DNA from: Clostridiaceae bacterium BRH_c20a
GTDB lineage: Bacteria > Bacillota > Peptococcia > Peptococcales > BICA1-8
DNA: 64,000 nucleotides
NCBI GenBank assembly: GCA_000961765.1
Contig: LADT01000001.1
Span: 1-64,000, forward strand
Direction of reading: 5' to 3'
Each line of letters starts with the position of its first letter. Position 1 is the first letter of the stretch. The notes beneath the pieces are model-generated. The model ran no database searches. It was given only the letters and a program-made list of their open reading frames with translations, and was not told where the DNA came from. The translations under genes and the position numbers were made by a program. Positions 55,250 to 63,590 of the stretch are shown piece after piece.

Positions 55250-55335
55250 TTCTTTCGGCAACCCGGCGACCATAGCTTTTGCTTTAGGCCCGTAGCTTTG
55301 CGTCCCTAGTTTTCACTAAGTTTGCCTTTTTCTTA
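55250..55335 (-). promoter_or_regulatory. Cyclic di-GMP-I (GEMM-I) riboswitch
   Basis: The minus strand reads GGCAAACTTAG, then GGGACGCAAAGC, GGGCCTAA and ATGGTCGCCGGGTTGCCG in the right order and spacing. These are the invariant blocks of the c-di-GMP-I aptamer, including the GAAA tetraloop side and its receptor. It controls the genes on the minus strand below it. The remainder of the gap up to 55541 shows nothing else I recognise. Confidence 0.95.
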
Positions 55336-55541
55336 AGATTAAAATAACATATTATAGGGTTTTTGTCTAGTATATTTTTGAATACTTGGAATAAAATAGT
55401 ATTTTGGTCCTATTTTATTATATCTAACGTCCTTTTTAATTGTTGAAATTCAGGAACTTGTTATATTATTACGCTTTTGAAAGCGCAGGAACGATTCTTA
55501 TGCTTCTATATTTTACTTTTTTGCTACCTCTTTTTCCCGCA

Positions 55542-56759
55542 TCAAATTACCTGACTTATATGCATTGCTTGGAATTTTCCCCCACTTCTTTGGGCAGCCT
55601 TACTCAGCTGCACAAGACACACAGGACATTCAGATACAACGATTTGGGCAGTAGTCTTTTCGATATTCAGTCTTTTCTTTTCCAGAATAGTATTTGCTAT
55701 GTCAGGATAGTCAATGTGAAAGGACCCAGCCCCTCCACAGCAAACGTCAGCACCTGACATTTCAACAAAATCTCCAGCCCCACTTAATAGCTCTCTTGGC
55801 TCTTTTTTTATTCCCTGACCACGTCCAAGATGGCAGGGTTCATGAAATGTTAACTTTGTCCCCATGCGCTGCCGCGGCTTGTATCCTGCCTTTAAAAGAA
55901 ACTCTGACAGACCCATTATCTTCTTGGTAAAAACCTCAGCTTTGACTTTCCATTCCGGGTCATCTGTAAAAAAGGCGGCAGTGTGTTTTAAAGTACCACT
56001 ACAGCTTGCACAGTCACTAACCACTACATCAACCTCTTGAAGTAAACTGATGTTCCGCTTTGCTAATTTTAGAAAATCCCCTCGGAGTCCATGGGATATG
56101 TGAGGTAATCCGCAGCACACGTTATCTACTAAATGTACCTTAGTGAGAGTATTTAAGATTTTGATGGTTTCCGAAACTGCCTCCGGAAATATCATCTGCA
56201 TACCACAACCCCGGAAATATGCTATCCTCGTATCTTTTAAAATAGGAACATTAGCTGACATGACTGCACCATTAAGGGCCGCAGGACCCGCAAAGCTGGC
56301 CAGGTAATCCTCCCGTGTAAACTTTCGTGGCGCCATTCCATAAGGAACAAGTCTGTTTAATCTTAATTTAATTTATGAGGCCAAGGGCACCTGTTATTAA
56401 CAAAGTTCTGTCTCTTAAAATTTTTCCCAAAACCTTGTATTTCGGTTTAGTACCACCTTGCCTATCAGCAATATGCTGACGTGCTCCCATCATTACTTCA
56501 TCGGTTTTCACCTTGTTTGGACATTGGTCTACACAAGTACGGCAAAGCAGGCAGATCAACCACATCCAATAACTAGGAATTAGGTTCAAGGCCACCCTCA
56601 ATAAGAGCTCGCAATGTTGTTTTTACCTCGCGCACTTGATAGCTCAATACCTTTAATACCAAAGAGTGGACAAACAGGCAGACAAGTTCCACAGCGATCA
56701 CACTTACTTACAATATGTTTGATTTCCTTTAAAACATCCTGTCTTTGATGCTCAATCAT
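55542..56759 (-). pseudogene. glcF: Glycolate oxidase-type iron-sulfur subunit, broken by frameshifts
   Basis: Three adjoining frames together spell a GlcF-like protein: MIEHQRQDVLKEIKHIVSKC with CDRCGTCLPVCP (start ATG 56759), then CLLCRTCVDQCPNKVKTDEV (the second ferredoxin-type cluster), then the CCG domains (FRGCGMQMIFPE and DVCCGGAGSFH). Shifts occur near 56610, 56577 and 56368. The intact subunit would pass electrons from a FAD-linked hydroxyacid dehydrogenase. Its flavoprotein gene upstream is broken as well, so the system is dead or dying. Confidence 0.88.
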
Positions 56760-56781
56760 ATCAAATCGCTCCTCAATATCA

Positions 56782-58094
56782 TCACCATATTTTTCCTGGA
56801 TTAAGAATACCCTTAGGATCAAATGCCTGTTTAACAGCTTTTATGGCTGCAACTCCGTCCTCACCCAATGCGTGTCCTATGTAATCACGTTTTGTTACTC
56901 CGATACCGTGTTCACCTGATAGGGTCCCGCCGACAGCAAGGGCTGCCATAAAGATTTCATCAACAGCTTTATGCACCCGTTCAGCCTCTCCAGCTTTAGG
57001 TAAATCACAAAGGATAGAAGGGTGAATATTGCCATCACCAGCATGGCCATATACTGCAATTGTCAGGTTATATTTTTCTGCTATGGTACGGATACGGCGT
57101 ACAACTTCGGGAAAGGTATCTCGGGACACTGAAATATCTTCACCAAGACGGTTGGGAGCCATTGCTGCAACCGCCGAGCTCAATCCGCGGCGGATGTTCC
57201 ATATTTCTTCAGCCTCAGCAGGGGACGCAGCAATTCGAACTTCAGCTACACCCAGACGACGAGCTATTGTTTCAATCTGTTTTGCCTGTTTTGTAAGATC
57301 AGTATGATCATCGCCATCTATTTTGATAATGACACATGCCTCTACTTCAGGATCAATTTCAAGCTTGCTATGCCGGGCCACAGCTTGAATACTGGTCTTA
57401 TCCATCAATTCGGCGGATGCAGGTACAACTCCGGACTGGAGAATAGTATGTATAGTAGAACACCCATCATCTAGGGAAATAAACATAAGCTGCAATGTGT
57501 TGCGCACCTTGGGCATAGGAATTAGGCGCAATAGTATCTTAGTTATGATTCCTAGTGTCCCTTCAGACCCGGTAAACAGACTGGTTAGATTATAGCCTGT
57601 GACATTTTTTATAGCTTTTCCACCGGTATGAATTGCCCTTCCATCAGCCAAGACAACCTCAAGACCCATAACGTAGTTATTAGTTACACCTATTTAACAG
57701 CCCTCATCCCACCTGCATTTTCTGCTACATTACCGCCTATAGTAGAAAATTTCCAGCCAGCCGGATCCGGTGGATAGAATAAACCCTTTGCTGCACAATA
57801 ATTATAAAGGTCAATTGTGCGCACACCGGGTTCTGTATTAATCATCATGTTTCGTTCGTCAAGTTCAATAATTTGAGGCTGCACCACGATAATCTCATGC
57901 TCATAAGCAATCTTCATAACAGCCGAAACCTCTTCCGTGGTCAGCGGACGAACAGCCAAATGGGGCTTATTTGCTGGCAGCAAAGGTACAAAGGATGAAT
58001 CATACGAGTAACTGAATAGATCTAGATTAGAGTCAAGTACATTTTCTTCGCCAACAATTGCTCGAATTTCATCTTTAATTTCGTTACTAATCAT
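56782..58094 (-). pseudogene. glcD: Glycolate oxidase-type FAD subunit, frameshifted and internally deleted
   Basis: The N-terminal frame (57690-58094) runs from MISNEIKDEIRAIVGEEN to AENAGGMRAVK and stops. One missing base restores YGVTNNYVMGLEVVLADG in the next frame (to 56782), which ends with FDPKGILNPGKIW. In addition the FAD loop normally reading PRGxGT...GG between residues 70 and 75 is absent: VVQPQIIELDE follows directly. Both lesions would prevent FAD binding. The ATG at 58094 still has AGGAGG. It is co-oriented with the broken glcF. Confidence 0.9.
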
Positions 58095-58228
58095 TCTATA
58101 GTCCTCCTATCTAGTCGCAAAACTTATGGCCTGTACTTTATGGCATAAATAAATTATCGATTATTAAAATATGTTTTTTCTAATGTGGTTGTCAATGTAA
58201 AATTAATCCACCCGCAATTAATGAAATG

Positions 58229-58263
58229 CAAAAAAACCCCACTATTGTGAGATTTTTGGGTTT
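58229..58263 (-). terminator. Terminator of the DUF362 gene
   Basis: AAACCC and GGGGTTT arms enclose a partly paired loop; seven T follow on the minus strand. Confidence 0.6.
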
Positions 58264-58298
58264 ACTTATGCTTCTATATTATACATTTTCACAAGGCT

Positions 58299-59201
58299 CT
58301 AATCTTTATTTAATATTTCTTTTAACTCCTCGGCATACTTTTTGCTTTTTATATCTTCAGTAACAAATTCGATTTCATCGGCTGAGCCTGCACCAAGTCC
58401 CAATTCTACAGCCCTTTTAATCTGGCCTTGATCAAAAATTGGTGTATTCATAATTAAATTATTAGAACCCATTTTCTTTAAAACCGCTAATCCGGCAGCA
58501 TCCAAAGCTACTCTATCTTTACTAGCTAAAATAACCTTTGCTTGTTTAACGCAACCTGTGGCAGGACCACCAGCGGTAAAGGCTTCCACACCATCCATTA
58601 GAGTTACGTCAGGTGTAAAGGCTGCATTTATTTCCGCGATCATTTCTCCCATCTGAAATGACTTATGGAGCTCCGGCATATATGGAAATCCCCGGCGCGG
58701 GACTAAACCAACTGCTAGTTTAAGACTCATGCTGATTACTCCTCCAAACCCATGGGTCTTTAAACAGCACGTATTTACTAGAGCTTCAGCTTCTTTTATT
58801 ACTTTGGGAATAATAAAACCGTTTTTCCAGTGGAGCCCTTCTTGATTAAAATGTATATAATCCTTTTCCGTTAATTCATCAAAATTTATTATGTTGAAGC
58901 CTAATTGGTCTTGTAGTTTATAGATGCCCTTTTCTTTTAAAACATCCACAGTAAGAGGTGGTCCACTACGCTCCGCTAGAGTCAGTTCTTCTGCTTCCTT
59001 TTCCTTAAGCCATTTAAAGATTGCTACTAAGGTATCATTATGGGTTGAAGCAGGTGTGGCATCAGCGGTGTTAAAATTTGGTTTAACAATAACCTTTTTA
59101 TCTTTAAAATCAAGCCCTTCAACCATTTCCAACGCTCGGCGGGTACCCACTATCCGGTTATCGGTGGACACAAGATATACTTTTGAGATATTGCCCTTCA
59201 T
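58299..59201 (-). CDS. DUF362-domain protein
   Basis: The 300-residue protein belongs to the DUF362 group, often near or fused to ferredoxin domains. It has VIVKPNFNTADATPASTHND, then VNTCCLKTHGFGGVISMSLK and LMDGVEAFTAGGPATGC. The ferredoxin part is missing. The ATG at 59201 is preferred with GGGGGT 7 bases upstream. The function is unknown; a redox or sulfur role is often suggested for the family. It lies upstream of the broken glcDF genes on the same strand. Confidence 0.82.
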   Translation of the reverse strand: MKGNISKVYLVSTDNRIVGTRRALEMVEGLDFKDKKVIVKPNFNTADATPASTHNDTLVAIFKWLKEKEAEELTLAERSGPPLTVDVLKEKGIYKLQDQLGFNIINFDELTEKDYIHFNQEGLHWKNGFIIPKVIKEAEALVNTCCLKTHGFGGVISMSLKLAVGLVPRRGFPYMPELHKSFQMGEMIAEINAAFTPDVTLMDGVEAFTAGGPATGCVKQAKVILASKDRVALDAAGLAVLKKMGSNNLIMNTPIFDQGQIKRAVELGLGAGSADEIEFVTEDIKSKKYAEELKEILNKD

Positions 59202-59437
59202 TACAGACCCCCATCCTTCCACTTTCAAAATGTCACAAGAAGTTTCATTATTTAATATCTATTTATCCTTTTCTTTTTCACTACTACAACTCAAATTCCT
59301 TCTTTTTCAAAAAAATTATCTGTAACTATTGTACTAGTAATATTTGCAGAAATGGATTTTATATTATTAGGGTGCTTGTGCATAAAAATGAAAATATAGT
59401 GAAAAAATAAAGAAAAAAAGGGAGGAAAAATAATAAA

Positions 59438-59686
59438 ATGAGTCAACATATTCATTGTATAGTCAATGACTGCCACTATTGGAAACAAGGAAATCTTTGT
59501 GTAGCAAATGAAATTCTGGTAGCTACTGATAAATTTGGTGCAAATCAGCCTGAAAACGTAGATGCAAGTATGTCAAATCAGCTTACTGCTCAATCTGCGG
59601 GAAGCTGTATGGAAACATGCTGTAAATCTTATATTCCAAAAGGTTCAAATAAAATTACACAAGATGGAGTTAACAAAATTTTTTAG
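59438..59686 (+). CDS. DUF1540-type small cysteine protein
   Basis: The 82-residue protein has the DUF1540 pattern: CIVNDCHYWKQGNLCVANEI with Cys7, Cys12 and Cys21, followed by GSCMETCCKSYIP. Proteins of this group are common in spore-forming Clostridia and may bind metal through their cysteines; the role is unknown. The ATG follows GGGAGG. It is a single gene with a strong terminator. Confidence 0.85.
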   Translation: MSQHIHCIVNDCHYWKQGNLCVANEILVATDKFGANQPENVDASMSNQLTAQSAGSCMETCCKSYIPKGSNKITQDGVNKIF

Positions 59687-59710
59687 CAGAAATTCCTTTT
59701 ATAAACTTAA

Positions 59711-59756
59711 AAAGAGAGTACCTGCTTGGGATTAAACCAAGCTGGTACTCTCTTTT
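59711..59756 (+). terminator. Terminator of the DUF1540 gene
   Basis: AAAGAGAGTACC(T)GCTTGG and CCAAGC(T)GGTACTCTCTTT form an 18-bp stem with one T-T mismatch, followed by T. Confidence 0.9.
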
Positions 59757-59772
59757 GATAATTATTACACCT

Positions 59773-60426
59773 TTATAAAGAACTATGTTGCCATTTTATA
59801 TCTTCATAAAAATTTGCTTTTGCTGCATGATAATAAGGCATAGCATATAAAAACCCTATCCCAAAAGTAAAAATACCTATAATAAACCAGCCTAAAAAAC
59901 TAAACCAAAGAGAAAATAGCCTTAATTTATTTCCATCCATCATTTCCTTACTTTTTGATATAGCTTCAATAGCACCAATTTCGGGGTGATCGTGCATAAT
60001 ATAAAATGCCATAGAATATTTAAGCAAGGCGATAAAACCAGGAATAATTAAAAGCAAGAACCATAAAAAAACAAAAATAATAATTAAAAGGTTCAGAATA
60101 AAATTCTTAAAGAAATATTTAAATCCACTAAATAGATCAGAAAATGCAGCAACTTGTTCCTTTCTTACTAACTTCAGGAAAAAAGCAGCAAGTCCAAAGT
60201 TTATTGGCCCTCCAACGATGAAACTCACCAACCCCCCAAACGAACTGGGGCCGTTATCTGCTCTTATGAGCTCACCATTTTGCCATACATAATCAGCAGC
60301 CTCTTTCCCGCCCTGACCGGTCAAAGCATCTGTCAAAATCCAGGCCACCAGCCATACTATAATTGCAGTAGGCCAATTTCCCCGGAGATTGTTTCTAGCT
60401 AGTTCTTTAAGTTCAATATTCTCCAT
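59773..60426 (-). CDS. DUF975-type membrane protein
   Basis: The 217-residue protein has four to five membrane helices and the family features LKELARNNLRGNWPTAI at the start, GFKYFFKNFILNLL in the middle and ISKSKEMMDGNKLRLFSLWF near the end. The function of the family is unknown. The ATG at 60426 is chosen behind GAGGA. It converges with the DUF1540 gene and shares the terminator region. Confidence 0.85.
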   Translation of the reverse strand: MENIELKELARNNLRGNWPTAIIVWLVAWILTDALTGQGGKEAADYVWQNGELIRADNGPSSFGGLVSFIVGGPINFGLAAFFLKLVRKEQVAAFSDLFSGFKYFFKNFILNLLIIIFVFLWFLLLIIPGFIALLKYSMAFYIMHDHPEIGAIEAISKSKEMMDGNKLRLFSLWFSFLGWFIIGIFTFGIGFLYAMPYYHAAKANFYEDIKWQHSSL

Positions 60427-60606
60427 TTCTTGTCCTCTAAAATGCAAAAATTTACCTGTATCTATTATACAGAATAAATAGGAATTAATGAATAAAAAAG
60501 ATAAAAAAGTGTTTTATACCACCTTTGTCACACTTTATATATTTTGAGAGATAATTGTATTATAATAGTTTAATAGTAATTATTCTTAATAAAAAGGATG
60601 TCGTTT

Positions 60607-61638
60607 ATGGAAAATGTTAAATTAACAGAATACAGCCATGGTGCTGGTTGTGGCTGTAAAATTTCTCCGGATATTTTAGAGTCTATATTAACAACTACCC
60701 ATAAATCAATCACTTATCCAGAACTACTTGTTGGAAACAGCAGTAACGATGATGCTGCTGCCTATGATTTGGGTAATGGAACCTCCGTTCTTAGTACCAC
60801 TGACTTTTTTATGCCAATCGTAGATGATCCACTAACTTTTGGTAAGATCGCTGCAACAAACGCCCTTAGTGACATCTATGCAATGGGTGGTAAACCACTA
60901 ATGGCTATTTCAATATTAGGATGGCCAATTAATGTTCTTTCTGCAGATATAGCTAGACAGGTTATTGATGGTGGTCGTGCAGTATGTGATGCCGCCGGGA
61001 TTCCTCTCGCAGGTGGACACTCCATTGATTCATCAGAGCCAATCTTTGGGCTGGCTGTTACGGGCATTGTTAATAATAAACAGCTTAAAAAGAACAATAC
61101 AGCAATTGCCGGCTGCCAAATATTTCTAACCAAACCCCTTGGCATTGGTATTTTAACAACAGCACAAAAAAGGAAAAAAATTGAGCCTGAACACATAGCT
61201 ATAGCAATCGAAGCCATGTGTACCCTTAACAAAATAGGTGCAGAGCTCTCAGCGTTAGAAGGTGTTGTTGCTTTAACTGATGTTACAGGTTTTGGATTAC
61301 TTGGTCATTTAGGTGAAATCTGTAAAGGTAGTGGTATTTCAGCTGTAATTCAATATGACCGTGTTCCATTATTACCAAATACAAAAAAATATCTTGAAAT
61401 GGATTGTGTACCAGGAGGAACAATAAATAACTTCAATAGCTATGGACACACCATTGAAGAAATGACCGAAGAACAAAAGTCCATCTTGTGTGATCCGCAA
61501 ACCTCTGGTGGACTAATTGCCATTGTTAAAAACGAGAGGGTCTCAGAATTTTTAGAAATAACAACAAGAGCTGGTTTATCACTAAAATCTATTGGCCAAA
61601 CCTGTGAACCTAGTGAGAAGTTAATCAAGGTAATATAA
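60607..61638 (+). CDS. selD: Selenide, water dikinase
   Basis: The 343-residue enzyme makes selenophosphate from selenide and ATP, the selenium donor for selenocysteine and 2-selenouridine. The active-site segment is HGAGCGCKI: Cys15 takes the place that is selenocysteine in some homologues, and Lys18 is the conserved lysine. The AIRS-type ATP-binding core follows ([23 protein letters not shown]). The ATG at 60607 is preferred; the ATG at 60598 overlaps the AAAAAGG site. It lies directly upstream of mnmH, so tRNA selenation is the likely use. Confidence 0.95.
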   Translation: MENVKLTEYSHGAGCGCKISPDILESILTTTHKSITYPELLVGNSSNDDAAAYDLGNGTSVLSTTDFFMPIVDDPLTFGKIAATNALSDIYAMGGKPLMAISILGWPINVLSADIARQVIDGGRAVCDAAGIPLAGGHSIDSSEPIFGLAVTGIVNNKQLKKNNTAIAGCQIFLTKPLGIGILTTAQKRKKIEPEHIAIAIEAMCTLNKIGAELSALEGVVALTDVTGFGLLGHLGEICKGSGISAVIQYDRVPLLPNTKKYLEMDCVPGGTINNFNSYGHTIEEMTEEQKSILCDPQTSGGLIAIVKNERVSEFLEITTRAGLSLKSIGQTCEPSEKLIKVI

Positions 61639-61642
61639 TAAT

Positions 61643-61686
61643 TCAGTACTACAGTGTTACAGTGTTACAGTGTTACAGTGTTACAG
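61643..61686. repeat. 8-bp tandem repeat (TGTTACAG) between selD and mnmH
   Basis: After CAGTACTACAG the octamer TGTTACAG repeats four times and ends CAGAAAAA, like the TGCTACAG array at 20.03 kb. There are no spacers. Confidence 0.85.
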
Positions 61687-61761
61687 AAAAACATTTATTT
61701 TCAACACTCTCTGTTGTTATTGGCAGAATACAAATTCCGTAAATTGGAAGTGTAAAATATT

Positions 61762-62868
61762 ATGACTAGTACATGTGATGATTTTGAGAGAATTGTTATC
61801 CACGAAATACCATTAATTGATGTCCGTGCACCTATAGAGTTTAAAAAAGGTGCCTTTTTAAATGCCATGAATTTACCACTAATGAACGATGACGAAAGAC
61901 ACTTAGTCGGAATCCAATATAAAGAAAAAGGAAATGAAGAAGCCGTTAAATTAGGACATCAATTAGTATCTGGTGAAAAACGACAAGCACGAGTTAACGC
62001 CTGGACTTCACACCTTAACAAGCATCCAAATAGTATGATTTACTGCTTTAGAGGAGGTATGCGCTCTAGAATAAGTCAAAAATGGATTTTTGAGGCAACC
62101 GGCAGGGAGGTTACTCGGCTAGAGGGTGGCTATAAAGCTTTTCGAAACTATCTCCTCAGTAAACTCAGCCCTTCAGAGCAGAATAGTACACCAATATTAC
62201 TTGGTGGTAATACTGGTTCTGGAAAAACGCTATTACTGAAAAACCTTGAGAATTCAATCGATCTTGAAGGAATTGCTCACCATCGAGGTTCGTCTTTTGG
62301 AAGATATGTTACACCACAGCCTACTCAAATAAACTTCGAAAATAACCTTGCCTATGCCCTTATTCAGCATAAACATAAAGCTTATCGCTATATGATACTG
62401 GAGGATGAAAGTCCAAATATCGGCAGATGTTTTATTCCAAAGCCTCTGGTTGAGTATTTTAGATGTGGACTTTTCGTACTTATAGACCTATCTATTAAGG
62501 AACGGGTAAATATTACTATGAATGAATATGTGATTCAATCACAAGCTTATTATCTTGAATTATTCGGTGAAGAACAGGGGCTGCTTGAGTGGGCCAACTA
62601 TATAAGGGATAGTATAAATCGAGTAAAAAAAAGAATCGGAGGCGATCTTTACAAGCGGGTCATGGATTCATTTGAGCTTGCCTATAAAGAACAAGGACTA
62701 TCAGGAAGCAATAGTATGCACAAAAACTGGATTGAAATACTACTAAAAGAATATTATGATCCGATGTATGAATATCAAATACAAAAAAATTCTAGGGAAA
62801 TCTTCTTTAGAGGCAATGCAGAAGAGGTTTTAGGGTACTTTAAAATCTCCCACTGCGGAAAGTTTTAA
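61762..62868 (+). CDS. mnmH: tRNA 2-selenouridine synthase
   Basis: The 368-residue protein replaces sulfur with selenium in the wobble uridine of certain tRNAs, using selenophosphate. It has an N-terminal rhodanese domain with active Cys95 in YCFRGGMRSR and a C-terminal P-loop domain with GGNTGSGKT at 148-156. The length matches E. coli MnmH (about 364). The ATG at 61762 follows GGAAGTG. With selD 123 bp upstream it forms a two-gene selenium module. Confidence 0.95.
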   Translation: MTSTCDDFERIVIHEIPLIDVRAPIEFKKGAFLNAMNLPLMNDDERHLVGIQYKEKGNEEAVKLGHQLVSGEKRQARVNAWTSHLNKHPNSMIYCFRGGMRSRISQKWIFEATGREVTRLEGGYKAFRNYLLSKLSPSEQNSTPILLGGNTGSGKTLLLKNLENSIDLEGIAHHRGSSFGRYVTPQPTQINFENNLAYALIQHKHKAYRYMILEDESPNIGRCFIPKPLVEYFRCGLFVLIDLSIKERVNITMNEYVIQSQAYYLELFGEEQGLLEWANYIRDSINRVKKRIGGDLYKRVMDSFELAYKEQGLSGSNSMHKNWIEILLKEYYDPMYEYQIQKNSREIFFRGNAEEVLGYFKISHCGKF

Positions 62869-62930
62869 GTATTACAAATAAATGTACATGTTAATTTCCT
62901 AGGAAATTTAACCTATGAGAAAGAAAAATT

Positions 62931-62955
62931 AGCCAGGTGATTATATCCACCGGCT
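62931..62955 (-). terminator. Terminator of the 49-residue gene
   Basis: AGCC(A)GGTG and CACCGGCT form an 8-bp stem with one bulge. On the minus strand it is followed by AATTTTTC. Confidence 0.7.
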
Positions 62956-62977
62956 ACTCTAGTTGCTATTTATCTCA

Positions 62978-63127
62978 TTATTTAGAAGGATCTACTTCAT
63001 CAAAAGAAAGTATTGTTACCTTTGTATAATTACCTTTTTTTATATCATTCTTGGAAGCATCCTTTTTTAAAAAACTATCTTCACCCGGCGCAATCTTAGA
63101 TCGTTGTTTTTGTTCTTTCTTTGCCAT
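62978..63127 (-). CDS. Small basic protein, 49 residues
   Basis: MAKKEQKQRSKIAPGEDSFL is followed by a Lys/Asn-rich stretch and VTILSFDEVDPSK. It is hydrophilic with a strongly basic start and an acidic end. The ATG at 63127 has GAGGTGA 6 bases upstream and a terminator follows. The family is not recognised. Confidence 0.65.
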   Translation of the reverse strand: MAKKEQKQRSKIAPGEDSFLKKDASKNDIKKGNYTKVTILSFDEVDPSK

Positions 63128-63180
63128 TTACTTCACCTCAGATTATCATTCTAATTATTATAAAAAGAACTTCCTCATAT

Positions 63181-63303
63181 TTAAGGTGTTTCCCGTAATT
63201 CTTCAGAAGTTATACTTTGTAACTCTCTGGAATTTGTATCTCTTAACTCGGCTGATAATGGCTGATTATTATTATCTTTTTGATTATCTATAGTTGGGCT
63301 CAC
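63181..63303 (-). CDS. Possible small hydrophilic protein, 40 residues
   Basis: The GTG frame gives MSPTIDNQKDNNNQPLSAEL and a tail rich in Ser, Glu and Leu ending ELRETP. It lies 53 bp upstream of the 49-residue gene on the same strand. The ribosome site is weak (AAGG about 12 bases upstream), so it may not be a real gene. Confidence 0.35.
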   Translation of the reverse strand: MSPTIDNQKDNNNQPLSAELRDTNSRELQSITSEELRETP

Positions 63304-63384
63304 CTTAATAAATCAACCTTAGGCTGGAACTTTTAACTTATTGTCAATTTTTCTTAACAAATACTTTATCTATAGTTTTTTGCA

Positions 63385-63590
63385 AACCAAAAAGAACCCA
63401 GTCAAAGGAGAAGGCACTGAAAAAGTTAAGTAATATGGCAAATAGCCAAACTTGTCATCCTGAGCGATAGTGAAGGATTTGAGCATTTACGAGGGCTTTA
63501 TAGATTCTTCATTACACTTCGTTTCATTCAGGATGACACGGAACTGGACTTTTTCAGTGGTCTCGTCAAAGGACCGGGTTCTTTTTGGTT
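63385..63590 (-). terminator. Terminator split by an inserted MITE
   Basis: AACCAAAAAGAACCC (63385-63399) and GGGTTCTTTTTGGTT (63576-63590) are perfect 15-base arms. They now stand 176 bases apart, because copy B of the MITE-like repeat, plus its 9-base target duplication, sits in what was a loop of about 12 bases. The right arm touches the stop codon of the minus-strand gene. Confidence 0.8.
63410..63564. mobile_element. MITE-like repeat, copy B (155 bp)
   Basis: The ends are GAAGGCACTGAAAAAGT and (reversed) GAGACCACTGAAAAAGT, 14 of 17 matching. GTCAAAGGA is duplicated at 63401-63409 and 63565-63573. Inside, TGTCATCCTGAGCGATAGTG and CATTCAGGATGACAC make an inner inverted repeat. No coding capacity. 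Confidence 0.9.

Noticed and set aside
55440-55757. A 105-codon plus-strand frame near the riboswitch
   Set aside because: It overlaps the broken iron-sulfur subunit in antisense and has no ribosome site.
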